Below, one piece after another: positions 1 to 8,512 of a stretch of 64,000 bases of DNA. The position numbers were made by a program, and so were the translations under genes. The first letter of the stretch is position 1, and every line of letters begins with the position of its first letter. The notes below the pieces were generated by a model. It saw only the letters and a program-made list of their open reading frames with translations. It ran no database searches and was not told where the DNA came from. This stretch comes from Flavobacterium galactosidilyticum (GTDB lineage: Bacteria > Bacteroidota > Bacteroidia > Flavobacteriales > Flavobacteriaceae), in contig NZ_CP087135.1 in assembly GCF_020911945.1 (NCBI RefSeq), positions 3,445,501 through 3,509,500 on the forward strand. The letters are read 5' to 3'.

Positions 1-107
1 GCGAACGCTATACAAAAAATTATATTGTTGAGTATCTTCGAAAAAAAATCCTTAATTTTGCCGTTATTTTATCAGAAGAAAATTCAAATCCAGTTAAGTA
101 CTTATAG
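1..107 (+). CDS. Nif3-like dinuclear metal center protein, C-terminal end (partial)
   Basis: Frame 3 is open from the window edge to a TAG at 105-107 and encodes about 34 residues ending in SEENSNPVKYL. That ending, preceded by an ERYTKNYIVEYL-like segment, matches my recollection of the C terminus of Nif3/YbgI-family (GTP cyclohydrolase I type 2-like) proteins. In Flavobacteriaceae such a gene commonly precedes the coiled-coil zinc-ribbon-family gene found here. Only the tail is visible, so function rests on the tail motif and synteny. The stop is 3 nt before the next ATG. Confidence 0.6.
   Translation, partial: ERYTKNYIVEYLRKKILNFAVILSEENSNPVKYL
28..60 (+). promoter_or_regulatory. Candidate flavobacterial promoter for the coiled-coil gene
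   Basis: TAATTTTG at 53-60 fits the Bacteroidota -7 element TAnnTTTG exactly. A TTG at 28-30 lies 22 nt upstream as a possible -33 element. The promoter would sit inside the 3' end of the Nif3-like gene and start RNA about 45 nt before the ATG at 111. Confidence 0.45.
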
Positions 108-110
108 AAT

Positions 111-890
111 ATGACGAATACGAAAGAATTAAGCGTTGAGGACAAGTTAAGAGCGATTTATGATTTACAACTTATTGACTCTAGAATTGACGAAATCAGA
201 AACGTAAGAGGAGAACTTCCTTTAGAAGTAGAAGATTTAGAAGATGAAGTGGCTGGTTTAACCACACGTGCAGAAAAACTGAAAGGCGAACTTGAAGTTG
301 CTGAAGATAATATCAAGGTAAAAAAGAACGCAATTGAGGAGCACAAAGAGTCTATAAAAAAATATACTAAGCAACAAGAAACTGTTCGTAACAACAGAGA
401 ATTTAATTCGTTGACTAAAGAAATTGAATTTCAAGAACTAGAAATTCAATTGTCTGAAAAGCAAATTAAAGAAATGAAAGCTTCTATCGAACATAAGAAA
501 GAAATTATTTCAAATTCGAAAGAAAGATTAGAACAAAAATCAAATCACTTAAAGCACAAGAAATCAGAGTTAGATGCTATCATGGCTGAAACTGCTAAAG
601 AAGAGGCTTTCTTGTCTGAGAAATCAGCAGAATACCAGGCTTTAATTGAAGAGCGTTTATTAAAAGCATATACTAGAATCAGAACTAGCGTTAGAAATGG
701 CTTAGCTGTTGTGTCTATTGAAAGAGGTGCATCTGCAGGATCATTTTTTACTATTCCACCACAAACACAAGTTGAAATTGCTTCTAGAAAGAAAATCATC
801 ACTGATGAGCACTCTGGTAGAATTTTAGTTGACAGTGTTTTAGCTGAAGAAGAAAAAGAAAAAATGGATCAATTATTTGCTAAATTTTAA
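111..890 (+). CDS. Coiled-coil protein of the C4 zinc-ribbon (DUF164/CdsZ-like) family with the zinc ligands lost
   Basis: The 259-residue protein is a long charged coiled coil (about residues 35-180) followed by the conserved C-terminal module of this family, AVVSIERGxSxGxFFxIPPQ...SGRILVD. In classical members that module is a zinc ribbon with two CxxC pairs. Here the four positions appear as S208, S211, D232 and S235, so no zinc site remains. The role in Bacteroidota is unknown; nucleic-acid binding or scaffolding has been suggested for relatives. It probably follows the Nif3-like gene as a unit, 3 nt after its stop, and ends at tandem terminators. Confidence 0.8.
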   Translation: MTNTKELSVEDKLRAIYDLQLIDSRIDEIRNVRGELPLEVEDLEDEVAGLTTRAEKLKGELEVAEDNIKVKKNAIEEHKESIKKYTKQQETVRNNREFNSLTKEIEFQELEIQLSEKQIKEMKASIEHKKEIISNSKERLEQKSNHLKHKKSELDAIMAETAKEEAFLSEKSAEYQALIEERLLKAYTRIRTSVRNGLAVVSIERGASAGSFFTIPPQTQVEIASRKKIITDEHSGRILVDSVLAEEEKEKMDQLFAKF

Positions 891-900
891 ATCAATTTAA

Positions 901-929
901 GTCCCGATACACATCGGGACTTTTTTTTT
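901..929 (+). terminator. Rho-independent terminator
   Basis: The stem GTCCCGAT (901-908) pairs with ATCGGGAC (913-920) across a 4-nt loop and is followed by nine T. It lies 10 nt after the stop of the coiled-coil gene. Confidence 0.9.
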
Positions 930-941
930 ATATTATATTTG

Positions 942-963
942 GTCTGCTTTGCAGGCTTTTTTT
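942..963 (+). terminator. Second, weaker terminator-like hairpin
   Basis: GTCTGC (942-947) pairs with GCAGGC (951-956), one G-T pair included, across a TTT loop, and is followed by seven T. It forms a tandem backup to the terminator just upstream. Confidence 0.5.
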
Positions 964-990
964 GTTACGCCAGCTTGATAATTTTATTTC

Positions 991-1842
991 ATGAAGAAGA
1001 ATTTCTATTTCCTATTAACTAAATCAATTGGTACCTATATCAATCTAATGAGCTATGTATTCCCGTCTAGAGCTATTCAGATAGCACATGGATATTTTAG
1101 CCAACCCAGAAAAGGAAAAATAAATAGCACTAAACTTCCTAAAACACTACAAGAAGCTACTTTAGAAACTATAGTTGAGAATGAAAATATAGTCCAAACT
1201 TATATATGGAAAGGCAATGAGACTATTATATTGCTTATTCACGGATGGGAAAGCAATTCTTCACGCTGGAAAAAATTGTTGCCTCATCTTATCCAATCAG
1301 GAAGTACCATCATTGCTATTGATGGACCAGGACAGGGATTGTCAAATGGAAAAGAATTTACTGTCCCAAAATATGCCGAGTTTATAGACATCGTTGCAAA
1401 AAAGTACAATCCTCAATATATGATTGGTCATTCTATGGGTGGTAAAACGGGTTTGTATTATCAATATAAGTACAAAAACCCCACTATTCAAAAAATGGTC
1501 ATTTTAGGCGCACCAAGCGATTTTGTTATTATTTTAAAGAACTTCACTTCACTACTGAGTTTAAATAAAAAGATGATACAAGCTTTACAGCACAAATACA
1601 CGCAAGTATTAGATAAAAATTTAGATGAATTTGCATCCAAAGAATTTGTTTCAAATATGGAAACCAAAGGATTTTTGGCGCATGATATAGATGATACTAT
1701 TGTTTTATTTACAGAAGGAAAAAAAATAGCGGAAGCGTGGAAAGATGTTCAATTTGAAGAAACGAAAGGACTTGGACACAAGTTGCACGATGAGGAATTA
1801 TATAAAAAAGTAAGTGCTTTTTTGTTTGAATCGGACATCTAA
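991..1842 (+). CDS. Alpha/beta hydrolase
   Basis: The 283-residue protein has the alpha/beta hydrolase signatures: an oxyanion-side HGWESNSSRW loop, the nucleophile elbow GHSMGG (Ser near residue 151), and a late His in GLGHKLHDEEL that can complete the triad. The N terminus (residues 1-25) is hydrophobic with basic residues and may anchor the protein. The substrate cannot be told from sequence; esterase, lipase or peroxidase-like activities are all possible. It stands alone between terminators and rluF, so context adds nothing. Confidence 0.8.
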   Translation: MKKNFYFLLTKSIGTYINLMSYVFPSRAIQIAHGYFSQPRKGKINSTKLPKTLQEATLETIVENENIVQTYIWKGNETIILLIHGWESNSSRWKKLLPHLIQSGSTIIAIDGPGQGLSNGKEFTVPKYAEFIDIVAKKYNPQYMIGHSMGGKTGLYYQYKYKNPTIQKMVILGAPSDFVIILKNFTSLLSLNKKMIQALQHKYTQVLDKNLDEFASKEFVSNMETKGFLAHDIDDTIVLFTEGKKIAEAWKDVQFEETKGLGHKLHDEELYKKVSAFLFESDI

Positions 1843-1902
1843 AAATAGTTTACAACTGTCTGGAATATTCAAATAACCGCATAAACGATTAAGAAATTTG
1901 CT

Positions 1903-1910
1903 TACTTTTG
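1903..1910 (+). promoter_or_regulatory. -7 element of the rluF promoter
   Basis: TACTTTTG matches TAnnTTTG and ends only 4 nt before the ATG at 1915. No good -33 TTG is seen at the usual spacing. If real, the mRNA would be leaderless or nearly so. Confidence 0.4.
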
Positions 1911-1914
1911 CAGT

Positions 1915-2727
1915 ATGGAAGAAAATCTAAAACGCCTTAACAAATTCATTGGAGAAACTGGTTATTGCTCTCGTCGCGAGGCTGATAAAATCATTGAAGA
2001 AGGTCGCGTGACTATTAATGGAATCGTCCCTGAACTAGGAACAAAAGTTTCCCCTAATGACGAAGTGCGGATTGACGGAAAATTGATCCGTGAGAAAAAC
2101 GAGAAACTAGTTTATCTAGCATTCAACAAACCAGTAGGAATAGAATGTACCACCAATTTAGAAGTTCGAAATAACATTGTAGATTACATCAACTATCCGA
2201 AACGTATTTTCCCAATTGGACGATTAGATAAAGCCAGTGAGGGATTAATTTTCATGACTAATGATGGTGACATCGTTAATAAAATATTACGTGCCAGAAA
2301 CAATCACGAAAAAGAATATACGGTAACAGTAAACAAATTAATCACTGATCGTTTTATCGAAAAAATGGGAAATGGAGTTCCTATTTTGGATACTATTACT
2401 AAAAAATGTAAGGTAGAAAAAATCAGCTCTACCACTTTTAAAATTATTTTAACGCAAGGTTTAAACCGCCAAATTCGTAGAATGACTGAATATTTAGGGT
2501 ATGAAGTGACTGCCTTAAAACGCATCCGAATTATCAATATCTCACTAGATATTCCTGTAGGTCGCTATCGCGATCTTACTGATGCTGAAATGATAGAAAT
2601 GAATCAACTTATCGAACCTTCTGTAAAAACAGAGGAAGGCAGTTTATTGAATGAAGATAAGCCAAAAAGAAGGACAGAATTTATAAAAAGAGATGATCCT
2701 AGATTTAAAAAAAGAGGAGATTATTAG
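1915..2727 (+). CDS. rluF: 23S rRNA pseudouridine synthase, RluF type
   Basis: The protein (270 aa) starts with an S4 RNA-binding domain (residues 5-65, with the [18 protein letters not shown] core). The RsuA/RluB/E/F catalytic domain follows, with the catalytic Asp in [10 protein letters not shown]. The stretches [19 protein letters not shown] and [20 protein letters not shown] closely follow E. coli RluF, which isomerizes U2604 (and U2605 less efficiently) of 23S rRNA, so RluF is preferred over RluB/RluE. The C-terminal tail after residue 235 is basic and low-complexity. It is monocistronic, ending at a bidirectional terminator shared with the convergent corA. Confidence 0.88.
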   Translation: MEENLKRLNKFIGETGYCSRREADKIIEEGRVTINGIVPELGTKVSPNDEVRIDGKLIREKNEKLVYLAFNKPVGIECTTNLEVRNNIVDYINYPKRIFPIGRLDKASEGLIFMTNDGDIVNKILRARNNHEKEYTVTVNKLITDRFIEKMGNGVPILDTITKKCKVEKISSTTFKIILTQGLNRQIRRMTEYLGYEVTALKRIRIINISLDIPVGRYRDLTDAEMIEMNQLIEPSVKTEEGSLLNEDKPKRRTEFIKRDDPRFKKRGDY

Positions 2728-2736
2728 TAAAAAAAA

Positions 2737-2767
2737 AGCGTTTCAAAAATCTGAAACGCTTTTTTTT
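2737..2767. terminator. Bidirectional terminator between rluF and corA
   Basis: AGCGTTTCA (2737-2745) pairs with TGAAACGCT (2752-2760) across a 6-nt loop, flanked by an A run on the left and a T run on the right. It can end both converging transcripts. Confidence 0.9.
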
Positions 2768-2771
2768 AGAC

Positions 2772-3698
2772 TCAAAACCAACGTTTTCTTTTAAATAAAA
2801 ATACTCCAAAAGCTGATAAAATCATAGATATGGCGATCACAATCCAGATTCCGTAGCGATTATTTTCTAAATCATTAGGTACATTCATTCCGTATAAACT
2901 GGCAATCAATGTTGGAATCATCAATATAATTGAAATTGAAGTCATCTGCTTCATAATCGTATTCATATTATTTGAAATCACAGAGGCGTAAGCATCCATT
3001 GTCCCCGTCAAGATGTCACTATAAATATTAGTTGTTTCTTGTGCTTGACGCAATTCAATTTCAACATCTTCTAATAAATCCAAATCGAAGTGTTCCCTTT
3101 GATATTTTATATTCTTGATTCTGTGTAATAAAATATCATTGCCTTTTAAGGAAGTCATAAAAAATACCAGACACTTTTCGATTTGCAATAATGCTTGTAA
3201 TTCTTCATTTTTTATGGATTTCTCCAAATTATCTTCGGCTAACTTTATTTTTTGGTTGACTTGCTTTAAGTATTTCAAGAACCAAACACTGGAAGAAAGC
3301 AGCAATTTCAATACTAAATCAAAATTATCTTTTATATCAATATTCTTGCGTTTGCTGTAGGTTACAAAATCCGAAAGCATTTCAGTTTTATGAAAACTGA
3401 TGGTAATACAAACTTCACCTTTAAAAACAATACCAACAGGAATGGTATGAAAAGGCAGTTTTATATCATTACTCTTTACAGGAATTCGCATGATAATCAA
3501 AGTCCAGCCATTTTCAATTTCTATCCGTGGTCTTTCGTCTATATCTTCAATATCACTAAAAAAAGCTTCAGGAATTTGTAATTCTTCTAATAAGTATTTT
3601 TTTTCTGCTTCGGTAGGGCATTCTATATTGATCCAGCAGTTTGGAATCCAATCCTCAATGGCAATTAATCCGTTATTGTTTTTGTAAAAAGCTCTCAT
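2772..3698 (-). CDS. corA: CorA-family divalent metal ion (magnesium) transporter
   Basis: The protein has 308 residues, typical for CorA. The first 240 form the acidic cytoplasmic funnel with a long helix (about 150-245). Two C-terminal membrane helices follow (about 247-270 and 280-300), and the diagnostic YGMN motif ends the first (SLYGMNVP). A basic cluster, FKRKRWF, closes the protein, as in CorA where it rings the pore. It transports Mg2+, or Co2+/Ni2+ in some members; a Zn2+-exporting ZntB role is not excluded. It is single and convergent with rluF. Confidence 0.88.
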   Translation of the reverse strand: MRAFYKNNNGLIAIEDWIPNCWINIECPTEAEKKYLLEELQIPEAFFSDIEDIDERPRIEIENGWTLIIMRIPVKSNDIKLPFHTIPVGIVFKGEVCITISFHKTEMLSDFVTYSKRKNIDIKDNFDLVLKLLLSSSVWFLKYLKQVNQKIKLAEDNLEKSIKNEELQALLQIEKCLVFFMTSLKGNDILLHRIKNIKYQREHFDLDLLEDVEIELRQAQETTNIYSDILTGTMDAYASVISNNMNTIMKQMTSISIILMIPTLIASLYGMNVPNDLENNRYGIWIVIAISMILSAFGVFLFKRKRWF

Positions 3699-3812
3699 AT
3701 CAAAATTCTATAGGTTTATTTATAGCCTCTTGATGGTATATCAAGTGCTACTTTAGTTCAACATTTCCGAATAATAATCGTCCATTTTAAAAATTATTTT
3801 TTTTAAGCGGTG

Positions 3813-3820
3813 CAAAAGTA
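3813..3820 (-). promoter_or_regulatory. Candidate -7 element upstream of corA
   Basis: Read on the minus strand this is TACTTTTG, an exact TAnnTTTG match about 115 nt upstream of the corA ATG. No clear -33 was found. Confidence 0.3.
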
Positions 3821-3877
3821 TTGTTTAAATTTTGTTTAATAGTCACTTAATATTTTTTTAAGCCTTTTTTAAGACCA

Positions 3878-3909
3878 AAAGAGCCTTAAACTTTCGTTTA
3901 AGGCTCTTT
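3878..3909 (-). terminator. Terminator of folD
   Basis: AAAGAGCCTTAAAC (3878-3891) pairs perfectly with GTTTAAGGCTCTTT (3896-3909) across TTTC. It lies 20 nt past the folD stop, with a T stretch on the minus strand. Confidence 0.88.
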
Positions 3910-3929
3910 ATCACAACTTATAATTTATT

Positions 3930-4811
3930 TTATTTTCTGCTTCTAATTTTTCGAGCGAGAAGTGTGTTTTTCAACAACATGGCAATAGTCATAGGTCCTA
4001 CTCCACCAGGAACTGGCGTAATAAAACTTGATTTCTTACTAACCTCTTCAAAATCAACATCACCTGTGATTCTATATCCTTTTGGATGAGAAGCGTCCTC
4101 TACTCTAGTTATTCCAACATCTATTACGACTACACCATCCTTAACCATATCAGCTTTTAAATAATTAGGAACTCCAAGTGCGGTAATGATAATATCAGCA
4201 GTTTTGGTATATTCTTCAATATTTTTGGTTCTACTATGAGTCAATGTAACAGTTGAATCTCCAGGATACCCTTTGCGACTCATTAAAATACTCATAGGCC
4301 GACCTACAATATGACTGCGTCCAATAATAACAGTGTGCTTACCTGCAGTTTCTACTTTATAACGTTCTAACAGTTCCATAATTCCAAATGGAGTTGCAGG
4401 CAGGAATGTATCCATTTCTAAAGCCATTTTTCCAAAATTTGCAGGATGAAAACCATCTACATCTTTATCAGGATCAATAGCCATAAGGATTTTTTGTTCA
4501 TCGATATGTTTAGGCAAAGGCAACTGAACGATATACCCATCTAAATTATCATCCGCATTCAACTCTTTAATTTTATCTAACAATTCAGACTCAGTAATAG
4601 TTTCTGGTAAAGCAACTAAAGTTGAGTTAAAGCCAATTTGCTCACATGAGCGCACTTTGCTTCCAACATAGGTTAAACTCGCACCATTACTACCAACTAT
4701 AACAGCTGCTAAATGAGGTAATTTCTCCCCATTATCTTTCATTTTTTGTACCTCTACAGCGATTTCTCTTTTAATATCTTCTGCTGTTTTTTTTCCGTCT
4801 AGTAGTTGCAT
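3930..4811 (-). CDS. folD: Bifunctional methylenetetrahydrofolate dehydrogenase / methenyltetrahydrofolate cyclohydrolase
   Basis: FolD oxidizes 5,10-methylene-THF to methenyl-THF with NAD(P)+ and hydrolyses it to 10-formyl-THF, feeding purine and formyl-Met synthesis in the cytosol. The 293 residues are normal length. Visible marks are YVGSK with the catalytic Lys, the GYIVQLPLPKH and DKDVDGFHPAN signatures, the Rossmann GRSHIVGRP motif, and PGGVGPMT near the C terminus. It follows ffh on the same strand after a 155-nt gap that holds a hairpin, so it is probably transcribed separately. Confidence 0.95.
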   Translation of the reverse strand: MQLLDGKKTAEDIKREIAVEVQKMKDNGEKLPHLAAVIVGSNGASLTYVGSKVRSCEQIGFNSTLVALPETITESELLDKIKELNADDNLDGYIVQLPLPKHIDEQKILMAIDPDKDVDGFHPANFGKMALEMDTFLPATPFGIMELLERYKVETAGKHTVIIGRSHIVGRPMSILMSRKGYPGDSTVTLTHSRTKNIEEYTKTADIIITALGVPNYLKADMVKDGVVVIDVGITRVEDASHPKGYRITGDVDFEEVSKKSSFITPVPGGVGPMTIAMLLKNTLLARKIRSRK

Positions 4812-4918
4812 TTTTATTTATTTTAAAGTTTAAAAGCTTTCGCTTCAAAGCTCCGTGTAGAACTAAAAAATAAAGCTTTATAACTGAATAGTTTTTGTAG
4901 CTGTATTTTAAAAAAAGT

Positions 4919-4957
4919 AAGGTCTAAAGTTTCAATACGTATGAAACTTTAAACCTT
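4919..4957 (-). terminator. Terminator-like hairpin after ffh
   Basis: An AAGGT..TAAAGTTTCA arm pairs with TGAAACTTTA..ACCTT across a short ATACGTA centre, with one mismatch. It lies 10 nt beyond the ffh stop on the minus strand. Confidence 0.7.
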
Positions 4958-4966
4958 AAATAAATA

Positions 4967-6328
4967 TTATCTCATTCCAGGCATTCCTCCAGGCATTCCA
5001 CCTTTCATACCGCCCATCATTTTCATGAGGTTTTTTCCGCCTGGTCCTTGCATCATTTTCATCATCTTACTCATTTGATCAAACTGTTTCATCAATTGAT
5101 TGACTTGTTCGATTTTAGTTCCAGAACCTTTAGCAATTCTCGCTTTTCTTTTCACATCGATCAAAGCAGGTTTGCTTCTTTCAATAGGAGTCATAGAGTG
5201 GATAATTGCCTCAATATGTTTGAATGCGTCGTCTTCGATCTCTACATCTTTCATGGCTTTTGAAGCACCAGGTATCATTCCAACCAAATCCTTCATATTA
5301 CCCATTTTCTTCACTTGCTGAATTTGAGAAAGGAAATCATCAAAACCAAATTCGTTTTTTGCAATTTTCTTTTGGATTTTTCTAGCTTCGTCTTCGTCAA
5401 ATTGCTCTTGAGCTCTTTCAACCAAAGACACAACATCACCCATCCCCAAAATCCTTTCGGCCATACGAATTGGATAGAAAACATCAAGAGCTTCCATCTT
5501 CTCTCCAGTACCTACAAATTTAATCGGTTTGTTTACTACCGTTTTAATCGAAAGAGCAGCTCCTCCACGAGTATCACCATCTAATTTAGTTAAGATAACA
5601 CCATCAAAATTTAATCTATCGTTGAATGTTTTTGCAGTGTTTACAGCATCCTGACCTGTCATTGCATCAACAACAAATAAAGTTTCTTGCGGTTGAATGG
5701 CTTTATGAACGCGTTCAATTTCGTTCATCATTTCCTCATCGACTGCTAAACGACCTGCAGTATCTACGATCACTACGTTGAAACCGTTTGCTTTAGCATG
5801 TTTGATTGCATTTTGAGCAATTTCAACAGGATTTTTATTTTCTGGCTCTGAATAAACCTCAACCCCTATCGAATCTCCAACAACATACAATTGTTGAATT
5901 GCTGCCGGACGATAAATATCACAAGCAACTAGTAATGGTTTTTTATTTTTTTTGTTCAGTAAATAATTAGCAAGTTTCCCAGAGAAAGTAGTTTTTCCCG
6001 ATCCTTGTAAACCTGACATTAAGATAACAGTTGGATTTCCAGAAAGATTAATTCCAGCAACATCACCACCCATTAATTCAGTCAGTTCATCTTTCACTAA
6101 CTTCACCAACAATTGTCCTGGCTGAAGCGTTGTTAACACGTCTTGTCCTATTGCTTTTTCTTTAACTCTTGTGGTAAAATCTTTAGCAATTTTAAAGTTA
6201 ACATCGGCATCAAGCAAGGCTCTACGAACTTCTTTCAGCGTTTCAGCTACATTTACTTCGGTGATTTTTCCGTGACCTTTAAGTATATGAAAGGCTTTGT
6301 CTAGTTTATCGCTTAAATTATCGAACAT
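4967..6328 (-). CDS. ffh: Signal recognition particle protein Ffh (SRP54)
   Basis: Ffh binds signal sequences and 4.5S RNA and carries ribosomes to FtsY at the membrane. The 453-residue protein has the N domain (1-90), the G domain with P-loop GLQGSGKTT, DTAGR and TKLDGD motifs, and a Met-rich M domain (about 300-453). It ends in a flexible Gly-Met tail (GGMPGGMPGMR). The start is supported by a canonical promoter 23 nt upstream. Confidence 0.96.
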   Translation of the reverse strand: MFDNLSDKLDKAFHILKGHGKITEVNVAETLKEVRRALLDADVNFKIAKDFTTRVKEKAIGQDVLTTLQPGQLLVKLVKDELTELMGGDVAGINLSGNPTVILMSGLQGSGKTTFSGKLANYLLNKKNKKPLLVACDIYRPAAIQQLYVVGDSIGVEVYSEPENKNPVEIAQNAIKHAKANGFNVVIVDTAGRLAVDEEMMNEIERVHKAIQPQETLFVVDAMTGQDAVNTAKTFNDRLNFDGVILTKLDGDTRGGAALSIKTVVNKPIKFVGTGEKMEALDVFYPIRMAERILGMGDVVSLVERAQEQFDEDEARKIQKKIAKNEFGFDDFLSQIQQVKKMGNMKDLVGMIPGASKAMKDVEIEDDAFKHIEAIIHSMTPIERSKPALIDVKRKARIAKGSGTKIEQVNQLMKQFDQMSKMMKMMQGPGGKNLMKMMGGMKGGMPGGMPGMR

Positions 6329-6350
6329 GGTTTGTTTTTTTATTGAAATG

Positions 6351-6380
6351 CAAAGATAAACTAATTAGATAATTAGGCAA
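6351..6380 (-). promoter_or_regulatory. ffh promoter
   Basis: On the minus strand TTG (6378-6380), a 19-nt spacer and TATCTTTG (6351-6358) match the flavobacterial -33/-7 consensus well. The start site would be about 15 nt before the ffh ATG. The -33 lies in a small direct repeat. Confidence 0.6.
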
Positions 6381-6392
6381 TTAGATAATTAG
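6363..6392. repeat. Short direct repeat at the ffh promoter
   Basis: AATTAGATAATTAG occurs at 6363-6376 and again at 6379-6392, separated by GC. Each copy is itself nearly palindromic. Confidence 0.7.
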
Positions 6393-6426
6393 AATATTGA
6401 CATCTCATTTTGAGGTTTATTTTAAC

Positions 6427-6459
6427 AAAAAAACGACCTCATTTAGAAGTCGTTTTTTT
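6427..6459 (-). terminator. Terminator of argS
   Basis: AAAAAACGAC pairs with GTCGTTTTTT across an 11-nt loop. It lies 12 nt past the argS stop and gives a T run on the minus strand. Confidence 0.85.
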
Positions 6460-6470
6460 GTTATCTTATT

Positions 6471-8249
6471 TTACATTCTATCCGGAACATTTATACCTAA
6501 CAATTTGAACGCTGATGAAATTACATCTGCCACTTTTTTAGATAATTGGACTCTGAATATTTTCTTTTCTAAATCTTCTTCTCCTAAAATAGGAACCGCT
6601 TGATAGAACGAATTGTACTCGCGTACTAAATCATAAGTGTAATTAGCAAGCAAAGCCGGACTGTGATGTTGTGCCGCATTTTGGATCACTTCAGGAAACA
6701 ACTCTAATTGCTTTACTAATTCTTTTTCTTTTTCATGCATCACATTTATGCTCGATTTCACATTGTAATCAAAATTAGCTTTACGAATAATCGATTGAAT
6801 TCTGGCATACGTATATTGAATAAACGGACCTGTATTTCCAGCAAAATCAACAGATTCTTCTGGATTAAACAAGATACGTTTTTTAGGATCTACTTTCAAA
6901 ATGTAATATTTCAAAGCTCCAAGACCTATTGTATTGTATAATTTTGCTTTTTCTTCAACAGAATAAGTGTCCAACTTCCCTAAATCTTCCGCAATTTTCT
7001 GAGCAGTATCAGTCATTTCTTGCATCAAATCATCGGCATCTACTACTGTTCCTTCACGACTTTTCATTTTACCAGAAGGCAAATCTACCATTCCGTATGA
7101 CAAATGAAATAAGTTTTTAGACCAATCAAAACCTAATTTTTTTAAGATTAAGAACAACACTTTAAAGTGATAATCTTGCTCATTCCCTACGGTATAAACC
7201 ATTCCGCCAACATCAGGAAAATCTTTCACACGCTGAATAGCAGTTCCAATATCTTGTGTCATATAAACAGCAGTTCCGTCAGAACGCAATACAATTTTGC
7301 GATCTAAACCTTCTTCGGTCAAATCAATCCAAACTGAACCGTCAGGATCTTTCTCAAAAACACCTTTATCTAAACCAATCTGAACGACATCTTTTCCTAG
7401 TAAATAGGTATTACTTTCATAATAATACGTATCAAAATCTACTCCTAGATTTTTGTAGCTAATAGCAAAACCATCATAAACCCATTGATTCATCATTTTC
7501 CAAAGCTCGATCACTTGTTCATCTCCAGCTTCCCATTTCAAAAGCATTTCTTGCGCTTCAAGAATGATTGGCGCTTGTTTTTTAGCTTCATCTTCGGTTT
7601 TACCCGCACTCATTAATTGGGCAATTTCTTCTTTATACGCTTTATCAAAAGCAACATAGTAATTCCCAACTAATTTATCTCCTTTCAAACCGGTCGATTC
7701 AGGAGTTTGTCCTTTTCCGAATTTCTGCCAAGCCAACATCGATTTGCAAATATGAATCCCTCTATCGTTAATGACTTGAGTTTTATATACTTTTTTACCA
7801 GATGCTTTTATAATTTCAGCGACTGAATATCCAAGAAGATTATTACGAACGTGACCTAAATGTAGTGGTTTATTAGTATTTGGCGAAGAATATTCAACCA
7901 TTACTGCTTTATCTTCTGGATTTGGAGTTACAAAACCAAAGGATTCAATGTCTTTTATTTCATGAAAGAAATTCAAATAATATTCATCAGAAATGACAAT
8001 ATTCAAAAATCCAGAAACTACATTAAAGCGACTAACCTCAGCAAGATTTTCGACTAAGTACGCCCCAATTTTATTCCCTAACTCTACTGGATTACTTTTT
8101 ACCACTTTTAACAACGGAAAAATAACCATGGTAATATCTCCTTCAAATTCCTTCCGAGTAGTTTGAAATTCAACTTTGTCAATAACAACGTCAAATAAAG
8201 CGTTCACGGCTTTTTCAATAGCGGGCGTAAGAATCTGTGGTAATGTCAT
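6471..8249 (-). CDS. argS: Arginyl-tRNA synthetase
   Basis: ArgS charges tRNA-Arg. From the start chosen here it is 592 residues, usual for Bacteroidota ArgS. It shows the N-terminal Arg-tRNA domain, the class I HIGH signature as HLGH (SSPNTNKPLHLGHVRNN), a KMSKS-like GKMKSREGT, and a DALR anticodon-binding domain ending in GINVPDRM. An upstream in-frame ATG at 8309 would add 20 residues, but a -7 element at 8272-8279 would then lie inside the gene. The start at 8249 (MTLPQI...) also matches family N termini. Confidence 0.95.
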   Translation of the reverse strand: MTLPQILTPAIEKAVNALFDVVIDKVEFQTTRKEFEGDITMVIFPLLKVVKSNPVELGNKIGAYLVENLAEVSRFNVVSGFLNIVISDEYYLNFFHEIKDIESFGFVTPNPEDKAVMVEYSSPNTNKPLHLGHVRNNLLGYSVAEIIKASGKKVYKTQVINDRGIHICKSMLAWQKFGKGQTPESTGLKGDKLVGNYYVAFDKAYKEEIAQLMSAGKTEDEAKKQAPIILEAQEMLLKWEAGDEQVIELWKMMNQWVYDGFAISYKNLGVDFDTYYYESNTYLLGKDVVQIGLDKGVFEKDPDGSVWIDLTEEGLDRKIVLRSDGTAVYMTQDIGTAIQRVKDFPDVGGMVYTVGNEQDYHFKVLFLILKKLGFDWSKNLFHLSYGMVDLPSGKMKSREGTVVDADDLMQEMTDTAQKIAEDLGKLDTYSVEEKAKLYNTIGLGALKYYILKVDPKKRILFNPEESVDFAGNTGPFIQYTYARIQSIIRKANFDYNVKSSINVMHEKEKELVKQLELFPEVIQNAAQHHSPALLANYTYDLVREYNSFYQAVPILGEEDLEKKIFRVQLSKKVADVISSAFKLLGINVPDRM

Positions 8250-8271
8250 TTTTTGTACTGTTTTAAGGGCG

Positions 8272-8279
8272 CAAAGATA
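8272..8279 (-). promoter_or_regulatory. -7 element of the argS promoter
   Basis: Minus-strand TATCTTTG, an exact TAnnTTTG match, 22 nt upstream of the chosen argS ATG. It decides against the longer start at 8309. Confidence 0.5.
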
Positions 8280-8512
8280 GTTATTCTGCGGGAATTTTAG
8301 AATTGACAAATAAGATAATTTCTCACTAATAATGAGACACTTAACAATTTATCATTTGAATCAATTACATTTTTTTAAAAAAAGTTGTAACAAAAAAAAT
8401 ATTTCTAAGTCTACTGTGTATCATTAAATAGTAAATGCATTATAAAACTATATGCTATTTATTACTAAAATGAATAAGTAACGTAATCATCAATCCATTA
8501 AATAAATCAATC

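Noticed and set aside
2304..2537. Antisense open frames inside rluF, ffh, fabH, htpG, GH and SusC genes
   Set aside because: They are shadows of real genes in other frames, lack start context and resemble no protein family.
8250..8309. Longer N terminus for ArgS
   Set aside because: The exact -7 element at 8272-8279 would be inside the gene, and family members start at the later Met.
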